In this document: one piece after another, positions 36,722 through 48,990 of the stretch | How positions within the stretch are numbered: the first letter of the stretch is position 1 | Layout: the number at the start of each line of letters is the position of its first letter | Assembly (NCBI RefSeq): GCF_041296385.1 | Contig: NW_027184085.1 | Span: forward strand, 52,791,109-52,855,108 | Length of the DNA: 64,000 nt | Source of the DNA: Aphelocoma coerulescens | Lineage: Eukaryota; Chordata; Aves; Passeriformes; Corvidae | Direction: 5' to 3' | Made by a program: the position numbers and the translations under genes | Notes under the pieces: generated by a model | The model's database searches: none | Seen by the model: the letters and a program-made list of their open reading frames with translations, nothing else | What the model was told of the DNA's origin: nothing

Positions 36722-38068
36722 TGTCATGGTTTAGCATAGTTAAAGAAGGCTCCATCAGCCATGGAAGTGATTCTCTTGCAAAGAGGTGCTTACAGCTTCC
36801 TCCATGACTTAACAGAACCAATCAACTGGCTAGTTTGAATATTGGCAACTTTTTAAGCCACTTAAGAAGCTCAACATGCCTCTGTGATCCACATTTAAAA
36901 ATGAACAGAGCCTGGGAAAGCTCTCTTGCTTCTGGCTTTTGGACAGGTAGCTGAGGGAGGCCTGCAGATGGCCCAAGCGGGGCCGGGCCAGGCCCTCCCA
37001 CAGCCCTGCTCTGTGCAGGCTGGCCCTCGCCCAGTGTGGCCGAAATTCATCTGAGGGCACTGCCCGGCAAAGATCATGTCACCAACAGCAAGTGGTGAAT
37101 TCCAGCTGTGGGGCCCAGGTGATATTAACCCTTTTAGTGCTGTAAGTTTCATCCAGAACAGATGAAGCCTGCAGACATCAATCCTCTCCCGAATCAGAAG
37201 AAAGGGAAAGGTGAAGGCAAGTGAAGAAAACACCATAAAGACACCAAAGTCAGTGAAGAAGGAAGGGCTGAAACCCTGAGAGAGGAGAAAGAGGAGATGT
37301 TTCAAGCCTAGGAGCTGAAATTCTGTTGTAAAGCTATGGTGATGGACTATGATACATCAGAGTACCCATTGTAATTTCATGAAAGCATGGGGGGTGGAGC
37401 GGTCAAATTGCAATTGTGAGCAAAAGCACCTGTACTGAAATGAGCAAATGTTGAAGTAGCTGTGATTTGATGAGAGTCTTGAACAGATAGAAATGAAGGT
37501 GATGAGGACCCTTGCTCCCAGGGAAGGAGAAGACCTCTGTTCCTGGAGATGAATATGCTCCCAGAGATAGGTGAAGAGAACCTTTTGTTTCTGAACAGCT
37601 CAACCTTAAAATGGTACCCCAGTAGCTCAAGATTGGACCCTCAGAAACAGTTGTGGAGACAGCTGTAAGTTGAGAGAAGGGACTCTCACATGTGAGCAGA
37701 GAACCAACCTGGGCGGCTGTCTGGCTGTGACATTGAAGCCATGAGAGAACTGTTTCTTGTGGAGATGTCTCCATAGCATGAGCAAGAGAGACTCCTCTCC
37801 CTAAGTGAACTGAAAAAGGTTATCATAGAGGTGGTAAACTGACTGAAAATCTCAACGGTTGTCTTTTTTACATTGTCAGTGGAAGAAGGGAGAAAGGGGG
37901 GGAGAAGTGTTCTGAAGGTTTAGTTTGACCTTTTTTTTTTCTTTTCTTTTAGGTCTGTTAATAAACTTCTTTATATTCTTTTATGTTTTGTGCCTGCTTT
38001 GCTTTTCTCCTAATTCTTACCTCACAGAAGAAAAATAAGTAATGGATATTTTGAACCAAACCACTACA
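36722..38068 (+). mobile_element. Solo LTR copy 3, endogenous retrovirus (avian ERVL-like), plus strand
   Basis: The third family member, about 1.35 kb and the only one in plus orientation. It opens with TGTCATGGTTTAGC and closes with 'gaaccaaaccactaca', so both TG and CA termini are intact. AATAAA lies at 37960-37965, about 100 bp before the end, preceded by a T-rich stretch. GC-rich sequence lies at about 36950-37070. Landmarks shared with the inverted copies include 'agcacttcctcc'-type sequence near the start (cttacagcttcctc, 36789), 'ttaacccttttagtgctg' at about 37125 and 'tctgttaataaacttcttta' near the end. Minus-strand frames at 36895-37305 (136 codons) and 37403-37774 (123 codons) are antisense to the LTR and partly preserved in copy 2. 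No viral genes are attached. Confidence 0.9.
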
Positions 38069-38073
38069 CACAT
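38069..38073. repeat. Probable target site duplication (CACAT) right of LTR copy 3
   Basis: Imperfect partner of CCCAT at 36717-36721. Confidence 0.55.
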
Positions 38074-38802
38074 GGACATATTTCCAAACAGTCTGGCTTT
38101 CCACGGAGAACCAGACAGTAAGTCTGATGGCTCTGTCGGGGGGGACCTTGTGTTTTTCATAACAGGGAACAGTGTGAGGAACTTCGTGTTTACACAAAGC
38201 TGGTTTGGCCTCTCCAGATCTTGACATGACTGTTGAGAGGAGTAAGAAAGGATTACCAGGCTTCAGAGTATATACGGGTAGACTTTTCATGGTCCAGGAT
38301 GCTCAAACAGACTTGTAGCCACATGTCTAGAATCAGCATAGCAAGAAACTAATACAGGATGGGCATGTGGGAAGCTGGGTTTAAACTATTTATTTCTGGA
38401 CTATCTAATCTAATCTAATCTAATCTATTCTAATATTTTAGTCATTCCTTTGTCCAAAAATAGTCTGATCATTGTAAGAAATTGTGAATCTTTGGAGTCT
38501 AAGATTAACGACATTTTGAAAATGCTTACTAGAGAAAGAAGGTTCACACTTCTCATTTATCTGGGGCTCAACTGCATGATTGTATATACTTCCTTGCAAC
38601 AGTAAGTGATTACTAGCTAAATTTCAGTTTGACATCCACTTAACATAATGCAAACTTTTTTGACATGTCATCTATCTGTCCATTTTTGACTCATATCTCC
38701 ATCTGATTTATGAAATCATTGACTGGTAGATCATGATAATATAAACTCTAATACACTGGCATTGCTTCTCAGATTAATTTGCCCAGTTACCATGCTCTCA
38801 AA
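38074..38802. other. Unassigned sequence with a short pentanucleotide repeat
   Basis: Unique AT-rich sequence. The minus frame extending from 37958 to 38290 begins in unique DNA and ends in the LTR, and has no domain. Confidence 0.55.
38404..38433 (+). repeat. (TCTAA)n short tandem repeat
   Basis: Four perfect TCTAA units, one TCTAT and one further TCTAA. Confidence 0.9.
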
Positions 38803-39519
38803 ACTCACAGAATGGGTCAGGTTGTTAGGAACCACAGTGGGTCATCTGGTCTGACCTCCTTGCCCAAACAGGGTAATCCCAGAACACATGGCACTGAAAT
38901 TGAGTCCAGATGGTTCTGAATATCTCCAGTGAGAGAAACTCCACACTCTCTCTGGGCAACCTGTTCCTGTGTGTGGGTACCTGCACAGAAGATTCTTCTT
39001 CATATTCAGTTGGAACTTCCTGTGCATCAGTGTCTGTCCATTGCCTCTTGTCCTATTGCTTGGCACCACCAAAAGGAGCCCAGTCCATCTTCTTGACACC
39101 CTCCCTTCTGATACTCATAGACATTGATGAGGTCCCATGTCAGTTGTCTCTTCTAAAGGCTGAACAGGCCCAACTCAGCCTTTCCTCATAAGAAAGATGC
39201 TCCAGTCCCTCAATCATCTTTGTCACCCTCCACTGGACCTGATCCAGGAGCTCCATGTCCCTCTCGTACTGAGGAGCCCAGAACTGGATGCAGCATTTCC
39301 AGGTGAGGCCTTACCAGGGCTGAGTAGAGGGGCAGGATCACCTCCCTTACCCTGCTGGCAATGCTCTTCTGAACGCAGCCCAGGGTACCATGGGCCTGCA
39401 AGGCCACAAAGGCACTGCTGGCTCATGGAGAGCTTGTTGTCCACCAGCACCCCCAGCTCCTCCACAGAGCTTCTTTCCAGCAGGTCACCCCCAGCCTGTG
39501 CTGGTGCCTGGGGTTGTTC
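38803..39519 (-). repeat. CR1 LINE 3' part, minus strand
   Basis: A well-preserved CR1 tail of about 717 bp in minus orientation. The 3' UTR starts near 38803 ('cacagaatgggtcaggttg') and includes 'gaatatctccagtgagagaa' and 'ctctctgggcaacctgttcc' (38948). Next come 'ttgcctcttgtcctattgct' (39041), 'tgatgaggtcccatgtcag' (39125) and the ORF2 C-terminus up to 'gcctggggttgttc' (39507). On the minus strand [16 protein letters not shown] is readable at about 39465. The 5' truncation is at about 39519. The 183-codon plus frame at 39197-39748 is antisense to CR1 and runs past its end; it is not a gene. Confidence 0.93.
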
Positions 39520-40446
39520 GGACTTAGTTGTTTATTATATCTTATCAGTAATACAGCTGCACAGTGTGCCTCCAAGGTTGACAAGGTGGAAAATGGCCAT
39601 GAGTTTTAATTTTCAAAGCTTTTTAAAGTCTAAACTAACCAATTATGACATGCTAAGTAATATGTTTTTACTTGCAATCCAATTACTAACTTTTCATGTC
39701 CTGCAGTGCAGGACTTTTGACCCAATAGCAGAAATCCTAGATTTGTGAAGAAGAAGGAGAAGGAAGAAGACATAAATCCACACCCAAAATCCTCCATATT
39801 GTAACCTATTATTACTTATATCCCTTAAACCTAATTTTCTACATTTCTGCATATTTCACCCAGTGATATAAGTTTTAATTACACAGCAACACCCTCAGTG
39901 TTATCACACAATTTAGGAAGCTTTTCCCAGGGTTTTGGATAGAATACAGTATACTTCTGAGGATCACTGCCTCTCAGCACTGATAGACTGAAATTCTCTG
40001 AACCCAGGGTTCCAACAATTGAACATTTGAAATTTCTCTGTGTGGTACATTATTTCTTCACATTGTTGTTTACTCAACAAGCCATCATTTTTATTTTAGT
40101 GTACTCCATGCTACAACATTGCTACCCATTTTTTTACTCTCCCCTGCCCAGAGACATTCAGCACATCCCCATCTCGTTTTCAGGAGTGCAGAGAGAATGT
40201 ACTTTATTGACACATAATGTAAATATCATGTCCCGCTGTTTAAAAGCACTCAAATGCAAGAGCTAAGACACTAACAAAATCCCATGACTCTGCTGTGCTT
40301 ATCATGCCACAGTTTTCACAGTACCTAACTTGTAGCTCATCCAGTTTCCCCCTAGGTTTAGAAGGTGACATAGGGAGCTTTCAAGAACTTGCCTGTGCTT
40401 ATCTTTGGCTTAATTCATGACCCTGTTGTAGATTTCCATTAAGCAT
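39520..40446. other. Unassigned sequence, no gene seen
   Basis: AT-rich unique DNA between two CR1 copies. The 79-codon frame at 40027-40266 has no domain. Confidence 0.55.
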
Positions 40447-40897
40447 GTCCAAAGAAGGGCAATACAGTTGATGAAGGGTTTGAAAAACAAATCATATGAG
40501 AAGTGAATGAGGGAACAGGGACTGTTTACTATGGAGAAGAGGCCCACAATGGACCTTTCACTCTCTACAAAGACATGAAAGGAGGTAGTAGCCAGGTGGA
40601 GGTTGTTGTCTTGTCTCAAGTAGCAAGCCATAGGATGAGACTAAAAGGTCTCTATATGTGACAGGGAGGTTTGGATTGGATATTAAAAAATATTTCTTCA
40701 CTGAAAGGTTATCCAGGTATTGGCACAGACTGCACATGGGAGTGGTTGGGTCACCATCCCTGGAGACATTTAAAAACACATATAGATACGGTGCTAAGGG
40801 ACATGGTTAATGTTGCACTTGGTAGTGTCCTGGTCATGGTTAGACTCAATAATAATGGATCTTTTCCAACCTAAATAATTCTATCATTTTAAAAGCA
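40447..40897 (+). repeat. CR1 LINE 3' part, plus strand
   Basis: A degenerate CR1 tail of about 450 bp. It begins at 'catgtccaaagaagggcaat' and includes 'gaaaggaggtagtagccagg' (40577) and 'gggaggtttggattggat' (40664). Then come 'atttcttcactgaaaggtt' (40691), 'tcaccatccctggagacat' (40751) and 'gggacatggttaatg' (40798). The end is 'ttccaacctaaataattctatcat' at about 40865-40889. The 'gctaagggacatggtta' phrase marks a different CR1 subfamily from the copy at 38803-39519. Frames inside are shadows. Confidence 0.9.
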
Positions 40898-43800
40898 TTA
40901 AGCATTTTGCCTGCCTTCATCTCTCTTTATCACAGGCACACACACTCACACTCTCACTTTTGATTCATTGAACCTTTTACTACACTGCACACCTTCAAGA
41001 GCTAGCTCAAGTTCAACTATCTCACTTTCTAGTTAACCAGTTTAATTAAAAGACAAGCCAGTAGGACCTGGAGAGGCTTATATTTGACATTATTGTGTCT
41101 TCAAAGAACATATGTTATTCCCACTTTGTTACTCAGTTGGATGACAGTAACTTGGTAAATTAAAAGATATAAGGAAGAAAAGTTGTCTGACTTAACAGCA
41201 CCATAATCTTAAAGCTCATTTCCACACATTTAGAATAAATTATGCATTTCCACGCGGCATCTGTTTGTTAAATAATTCAGTTAGCTTAATTTCCATCTAA
41301 ATATCTTCCCTTTTTTTTCATTTTAATTTATGACATCTAACAGGCAGTGAAATGCAGTAAATGTTTGGACAGGGAATCTTGGAAGAAACTGTCTTTTGAG
41401 GTGATGTGTTAGAGAAAGTATGAGGAAGGAAACCTACAAATACGAATTGCACTAGTAATTTATTTAGCGTTACAGAAGTGTGTCAGCATCGTACAAACAG
41501 TTGTGGATAAATGAGGTACACGAATCCTATATTTAAGAGCTTGTTTACAAAGCTCTAGGCTGAAATATTGCATGACTTTTCTTTCTTTCCCTGACAACTT
41601 ACTTGCTCTCCTCTGGCTTTGTTGACAAAGCTGAAAGAGTTGAAGTATCTTTTGTTCTGGACAAATAGGCACTTCGGTCTAACTTTGCATACCTTTGAGG
41701 AACCACAGATAGACAAGCAAGATGAAATGGAATAAACTACCTTCACACTGATTTTTCTGTAGGAAAACTTATCGGCTATTCAGTTTTACATGAGAGAAGA
41801 ACTCAGCAGTGTAAGGTTCATGCAGTAAATAGAGGCACAGAAAGCCTCTTTTGAGTGCAATATTCTTCAACAATGGCATTGCATACACTGAGCTGCTCAT
41901 GAATGAGTCTTGTCTTATGTGCCTGATCAGTGAATATATTTCCAGTCCAAGAGTATGCTGAATCACACGCTTCTCAAAGTTACATACTTCAGCTCACTCC
42001 ATCAGGTTAGGTCTTATTCCATTCATTGAGTGCTGTTCTGAAGAATTAATGAGGAAGAGTGAAATTAGAAATGAAATTTGCTAAATGGGAAATGCTACAG
42101 ACAAGGTCCAAAAAACAAACTCCATAGCCAGGTAGCATTAAAAGTTATGAAACGCCAGCTGACTTGACATGCAAATTCAGTTTATTGCCCTATGTGCATT
42201 TTAGGAGGAATTGAAAGAAAAAAATCACTCTAATCTTTAGTAAAATCTACATGTTTCATTGAAAAAAATAAAGTTTTTTATTGCAAATGTTTGAAAAGAA
42301 ACCCTGTTAAGTTTCTAGGCCATTTCTTACTCTTAAAGAACATTCTTGCTGTATCAAGTCACTGTTTGCCTGAAATTTATCATCGGTAATTCATGTGCAT
42401 TTTTCAAAGCTGAAATCATTTCAGGTGTTATTGCCTTTGAGTTTATAATGACCTGCATCTTTTTGTGAGTGATATTTTGTATTTCTTTCAGGAATTTCCT
42501 CTCACTTAAAGCATTTTTCACCGTGTTTTTGCTTTGGAGGGTAATATAAAATAGTTGGGTAAGAGGAAAGGATTCCTGGAGACAACTTCCTAAGAAATAG
42601 AGTCTGTGTAGTGCCAGCCTCTCTGACTGTTATCCTTTGTTTCCTTTATCCATGACTGAATGGGCATTCTTATGCTTACATGTTGACAAGGACTCGGAGA
42701 TGATGCAGAGAGACCTGTAAACCTTAAAAACCTTGTGCATGTAGCAGGTACACCAGCAAGGACATTTCTACATAACCTTAATCAAGCCAGGTACAAAGAG
42801 GGCTGTTGGGACTGGTCACCAAGTAAAAGGCTTCTCATGCATGGGCAGGAAGGCTCATGCTCTGTGTGCCCACTCCAAGGGCACACCAAAATGAAGCTAG
42901 CAGTGCTGGCAAAGACTGAAACAATCAGAAGAGGATCCGTGCTCTAAAAACTTTGTTTGGCATCTGTGTGCTGCAGGAGATGAGCCCAGTAGTGGAAAGG
43001 GTCTCTAGTGTTACTCAGCAAGAGGCATGTACGGACCTGGCAGTCCTGAACCACATGGAAAGTGGGGCGAAGGGGTAGATGCTTGCAGCCAGTGTTATTT
43101 AGAGAAAGAGGGGGAAAAACATGCTGAGGAGTCAATAAAACTTCTCTATGACTTTTTCTAATATTCTCCTACTTTGATTTATAAAAACAAACCTGTGAAG
43201 TGTAGCATTTCTGTACATTGATTAGTGATGACCAAAATTTTCACTGGGTCCAGGAGTCTTGCAAGTACCCTACCTTCAAACGGTTTATAAAGAGCTTTTT
43301 TCCATATAGGTCTGGGCTGATTTTTTCATGAGAATTGCCCTTTAAAGACAAGAAAGCAATTCCTCCTCCCTCCCTCTAAAACTTCAAACTGTCTTTATAT
43401 GTTCAAATAAGCACTGATAATGAATGACCCATTGCAGAATTTTCTTGTGCTTTCATTAATATTAATTAATTCATGCTACTGTGAGTGCTTGATTTAGGAT
43501 GAAGGATTGCCAATTAAGAAAAATTGGTAACCAGAGTGCTAGATGTGATGTTTTTTAATGTATACATTAAGAAGAGTAAGGAGAGCAAATACACATATCC
43601 ACACATTTCTGTTCATCTCTCTCTCTCTCTGTCTGTTACAGTGTAGCACGAAAATGAGTTTTAAATAGATTATCATTAACTGGTATTTATTCCAGACCAT
43701 GCAACAGGAAAGAAATTAAGTTCAAAGACATGCTAATTAACTCAAAAGTGCACAGACTACCTGGAGTGACATCAGTTCAAAGTCATTTGTACCTGGTTCT

Positions 43801-46800
43801 TTTCTGCGGTCAGAAGTATTATCAGTTGATTTTAGCACAGGTTTATATCCAAAACAGTGAATACTTTGATCCCGCAATATTTGAAAGATCAAAGATTCAT
43901 ACGTATCACTGTTCTTAAGCAGGATCTAGCATAATGCATTTGCTGCAGTTTCTTTTGAAAACCTTTAGTACCTAAACTCACTTCAGCTCCTGGGTTCAAA
44001 TAATGGAAAAACACCCTTTGACTGGGCATTTTCTTAAAAAGTATTGGAAAGATACTTGTCAAAAATATGTCTTTCTAGTAGTTTTATGAGTGCATCAAGC
44101 AGTTTCTGATAAAGATTCCTTTCTTTGTGTTGCATTTCTTTAACTTCAAAGTTTTGTGTGGAAGGAGTCAGCCCATTCTTACTTTTCACTCTCTAATTTT
44201 ATTTCCGATATTAGCTGTTAATGTTGTTCAGAATGCACACTGGTTTTGTTTTAATATAAGTTTGATCCATGTATAAGCTGGGACACCATGTTTTGCAGCA
44301 AGGTTTTAGTCACAGCTCAGTTTTCTGCCATGAGAAGGAATGAAAGAAGTTTTACAGACTTCTTTGTTTAAGGCGGCTTTGAGTTTTTGAAGTATTTCTG
44401 CAACACTGATCAGATTGAAACCATAAAATTTAAACAAAATTTTATTCTGTCTAGCTGATTTGCAGAGCATTTTTTAATGACATCTGTTCGTCCACATGAG
44501 GCTTAAACTGGGAATGGAGGTCTAGGAAGCACAATTGGAAGCTGCAAAGAAATTTTGCTAATCTACCTGAGCTAGGTAACTGTAGCAGCAAGGAACCTGA
44601 ACTTCAAAGCTGGGCCATACAAGCCTGGGGCACCTGGGAATGTGCTTTGATTGCCAGAGTGTAGCAAAGTCAGTCCTGCTCCCTTTTCGCTATTATTTTT
44701 AGATAAATGAAATACTTTAAGGTTTCCTAGGCTGACAATCCAGTCCCACATATAATGTGAGAACTAACTTGTGTGACCTGACCTATATATCAAAGTGCCT
44801 ACACAGAGTTCTCATTACAGGACCAGAGATACTGCTTGCAGAAATATTGCTTTACAGGCTCTGAGTAAATCTTTCCTTATATAAATGACCATGAGCTCAG
44901 CTGAACCTTTCCCCTGGAATTCCCTTCTATATAAGTCAGTCATTTTTTTAACTCCTCTCAAGGTTCACAATAAGCTTTCAACCAAGCAACTAGACCTCCA
45001 CTGATCTCCAGGATAACTTTGGCCAACAAATCATGTGAAACATGTTTAGAGGAGAAGCAAATTCTGCAGTGTAACAGTTGACCCAATTCCTACTGCTGCC
45101 TGTGTGGTAAGATGTGCTCCTATCCTTATGGTTTTTATGCACTAGACATCCAACTTTTTTATCATTTTACAAATATATAAAACATACCACTTGCAAATGT
45201 GTTTCATTAACTAAAATGACTCTTAGTCTGTGAATTCAACAGATGTATTGAGAGTTATGATAATCAGGAGATAGAGTGTGTCTACAACCAAAGTATTAAC
45301 TCAAGTAGTTGAGTCTGTAACACATTTATCACAGAAAGAGAAGATACATGCAGTATTTTTCAGAGGGTTCAGGTTTAATTTCCTTGTAACTGTATTCCAG
45401 GAGAGGTCTGTGTCTTCCCAGTCACTCTCCAGCCCAGCAATTCCTGATTAAAGACCATAAAGGTCAGTGTGCACCTACTGGTTTGCTACAAAAACCCTTT
45501 GGGTTAAAGTGTTTGCCACTCGAGAAAGGCAAATATTAACATGAGAAGGAACCCTCCCTCCCTGGCCTAAAACAGTTTTACAAGTTGTTACAAAATTTTA
45601 TATTTATCTAGAATCTTTATGTTGCCTTCTGCAAGAAGCAGTATCAGTTGGATTAACACTTATAATTAAAAGCAAGTTTAGAAACAGGAATGGAGATGAC
45701 TGTAAAAGTGTTGACCACAAGGACTGCTAGGGTTGACTAACTGGAGTGCTGTTTTCCTTTGGGAGGAGGGCTGGAGCATGGAGTGGAGGGACACCCAGCC
45801 ACCCAACTCCCTTCCCTCTTGGCAGCTTGCTGTTCCACACTGCTGACCCCAGAAAGAGAAGAAAGAGAAAAATTAACTTTTGAGGAAAGATTTTATTGTA
45901 ACCATATTCCATACCTACAATAAGGTTGTACTCTGATGAAAGCAAGGAACAGTGCTCAACGGCAGGAAAGTAGGATTCAACCCACCCCGTCACTGTGTGG
46001 TGTTGGAAAAATGCAGTGGGAAATTCCAGCTAGACTGAGATACACAGGGACAAGGACAAGATCTGCAGGATGAGAAGGTATCTGTAAAGGGAAACTATAT
46101 TGCCATGTTGGGTGGAAAATACACATCTAGTTATAAACTTGCTTTTGTTGTTCCTTTTTGTTTTCCTCTGACTTTAATCTCACTGCCTTTCCCCATGTTA
46201 TCCATCTTCCTTCATACTTGTAAATATCCACTGAAAGCTTTGACCTCCTACCTACAAATTTCCAGACAATTCCTTTCAAACAGTTCACAGACAACTAATC
46301 CCAAAGGACTGCTCAGTTTGTTCAGCCAAAACCAGTATTAAATTCCTATCAACAAACTGAGCCACCCCAGCACCTACACAGAATTCCAAAGTAATCCAAG
46401 CAGAAGCTAATTAGCTCATCTAAGAACTAGTTAAAAACTTAAATCAAAATTGAGTTGCGCATAAAGACCTTTTTTTTAATATAAAATTATTCATTATTTG
46501 ATCTTCTTTTCTTTTTCTCCTCATTTGCATAAAAAAGGGGAAAACCAGAAGGTATGCAGTACAAGATGTATGCATGGCAACCTCCCAAGTCTGATAAAAA
46601 TGTGTTTGACAACAAAATATTTTTCGTTAGTCAGTTTTCACTGAAAGCTGCAAGTGTCTCTGAAAACATAAACAAACAGGAAAATTTTTTACACTGAAGT
46701 TTCAGCTCAGAAAAAATAACAAGACAAAAGCAAGATGCATTCTTTTGCCCAGAAAGATTGTGAGCCTATACAGCTTGGGAGGCTGAGAGCTGCAGAGCAA

Positions 46801-46847
46801 CACAAAGGTGGACAAGACAAGGAAGAGTTTATTACTGCCTGACTTCA
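40898..46847. other. Unassigned sequence, no gene seen
   Basis: The longest stretch here without a recognised element. It includes (TC)7 at 43616-43630. An octamer-like ATGCAAAT lies at about 42170, within 42140-42300, which looks non-repetitive and enhancer-like by eye. A somewhat GC-richer block at 42660-43140 ends with AATAAA near 43136. The open frames are all short, and no domain is seen. Confidence 0.5.
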
Positions 46848-47335
46848 TCTGGAGCACTGCCTCCAGCTCCAGGGTCTTCAGCACTGGAATAACAGGGAGC
46901 TTTTAGAGTGGATCCAAGGAAGGGACACTGGAGCACCTCTCTTATGAAGAAAGGTTGAGAGAGATGGGGCTGTGCAGCCTGGAGAAGTCTCCAGGATGAC
47001 CTTAATGCAGCCTCCCTGTGCTTAAAGAGCATTTATAGGAAAAATGGGGTTGGGATCTGCAGTGATAGGACAAGGGGTAATAATTTTAAGCAGAAGGAGG
47101 GTCAGTTTACACTAGATACAAGGAACAAGTTTTTACCATGAGAATGCTGGCACATGTTGCCCAGAGAGGTGGTGGATGCTCCATCCATGGAAACATTCAG
47201 GTCAGGTAGGAAGAGCTCTGAGCAACCTAGTCTAGTGGAAAGTGTCCCTACTCATTGCAGGTGTGTTGCACTGGAAGTCCTTTAAAGGTCCATTCCAACC
47301 CAAACTATTTTGTGATTTTATGATTCTTTATCAAG
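46848..47335 (+). repeat. CR1 LINE 3' part, plus strand
   Basis: A CR1 tail of about 490 bp. It runs from 'tggagcactgcctccagctc', with 'ggagcacctctcttatgaag' (46931), 'gaaaggttgagagagatggg' (46949) and 'gcctggagaagtct' (46977). A block of the C-terminal region is shortened. It continues with 'tgttgcccagagaggtggtg' (47155) and 'tccatccatggaaacattca' (47180). The tail is 'tttaaaggtccattccaaccc' then 'ttttgtgattttatgattct' at 47282-47330. The last part shows two octamer-like units, typical of a CR1 terminus. Confidence 0.92.
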
Positions 47336-47336
47336 C

Positions 47337-47606
47337 CTATAGAAAACCTATCACCCTGTAAAGTGGGACTGTGCATCCACCATCACTGTCCCCGAGACCT
47401 TGCTGCCAGCTCACCCTGTCCCACATCAGGTGCCTCAAAGTGAAATTCTCATCTTCTCCCTCCAGTTGCTGGATGAAAAACAGGTTTCTGTGACACTCCT
47501 TCCACTCTGTATCAAAAGCCTGGTCCCCACTGCACTCATTTGCACACAAGTCAGCCAGGATATACAGAAAAGCAAGAAGAGATATTCCTGCAGACCTGTG
47601 TTCCAC
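47337..47606 (-). other. Minus-strand open frame, exon-like but unsupported
   Basis: An 89-codon minus frame begins with a hydrophobic stretch (ISLLAFLYILADLCA). A cysteine-containing middle follows with mixed charged residues (ECHRNLFFIQQLEGEDENF). A CAG|G acceptor-like word (about 47589) and a GG|GTGAGC donor-like word (about 47412) bracket roughly 175 bp. It abuts the end of a CR1 copy. I do not recognise the protein; a chance frame in GC-richer DNA is the simpler explanation. Confidence 0.15.
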
Positions 47607-48769
47607 ACATACTGCACACAGGTATTGACTAATCCTTCTGCTGCAATCTAAACAATTCCTGACTGCGCTGCACCACAGAGAGCCTTAGCAGATCACAGAG
47701 GTGTTTTAGCCTTACTGCTGGTGTACCACAGGACCCCTGCAAGCCCTTTTGGGTGGCCCAGGGTACGAACATCTGCAGGGTCAAGCAGCCTGTGACTGTC
47801 CAAGTTGCCATACCAGGGATGACTGCCTCAGGGACCACAGGCCAAAGTTTTCCCACCTTCAGAGGAGAGGATTTGCTCCCCTCTTTTCCTGCAAACCCCC
47901 TGTGTGGACTGTCAGTCAAACGGAGTTAGCAAGGCTGTCCATGTCTGCATGAATATTGAAATAAGAATTCATCTCTGCAAAACAATAAAGTCTGGCTTGA
48001 GAGCTGCTAGCAACTCCATCGATTTAACTTGAATCAGATTAAATATTCATTTCAATAAAATCTGAAAAGGCCCTTTTTTGAGACTTTTTTAATTTCCAGA
48101 GCAAGTCATAGATTGAGGAAACAAGGGGACAGCAGGGGCTCTACTTCCAAATCCACCTAAAATATGGTATCTGAAAAATCAAGAAATAGTTATTTTTTGA
48201 GACCTTCTATATTTGTTTATCTATTTAACACTTCCTTCCTCTCCAGTTGTAATTTTGAGAGAAAGCCTGCAATGAATTCATCTATGAGAAGATGGAAGAG
48301 AGTATAATTTCAACTTTTTGCCTGGTACACTTTTCAAGTTATTAATTTCTCAGACTGATAAGGATTATTTAAATTCATGGCTTTTCTAATCACAGACAAT
48401 GTTTACAAACAGAAAAATAAAAAAGTTTTTAAAAGTTAAATGGACAGTTTTGCACTTTAAGCAATTTATAAATTCACTCCAACCAGTCTTCTACTGATTT
48501 TTGTTTTTATTGTTTTATTTCATAATCAGAAATACTTCATAATTGTGGACCTTACTAATAATTTTCATGACAAGAGGAGAATTCAAGTAAAAGTGACCCA
48601 GTAGATAACAACCACAAAGCTGATGATGTGAACAGAACAATAGTGGCATTGGAATATTTTGAATTTTAAAAAATAGAACAGGTAATACTAAATTGGTTTA
48701 TATTTCTGGAGTTTATGATAAAGTGCGGGTGAATTTGGGTGTTTGATTTAGAAAACTACTACGGAAGTC

Positions 48770-48990
48770 GTAAATGTGCCAATGCATATAAATACGTGTG
48801 TGTTTTTCATGCACACTCGGGGCTATGTACATTTCATATTTCAGTGCCCTGTGAAATATTCATTAATCATGTCCCTCAAAGTGCATTCTGCACACTCCAC
48901 AAAGACTGCCAAATCAATGAGCAGCTCCTATCAGCTGCAATTTTTTAAAAATAGACAACTGTCTTGAAGCAGAGACTGATGTCTATTAAA
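48770..48990. other. Possible conserved non-coding element
   Basis: Balanced-composition sequence without repeats. It contains ATTCATTAATCATG, a GTGCATTCTGCACAC near-palindrome at about 48881 and CAATGAGCAGCTCCTATCAGC. These features resemble vertebrate developmental enhancers. This is a judgement by eye only. Confidence 0.25.

Noticed and set aside
39197..39748. 183-codon plus-strand open frame as a gene
   Set aside because: It is the antisense of the minus-strand CR1 ORF2 tail and simply continues into flanking DNA.
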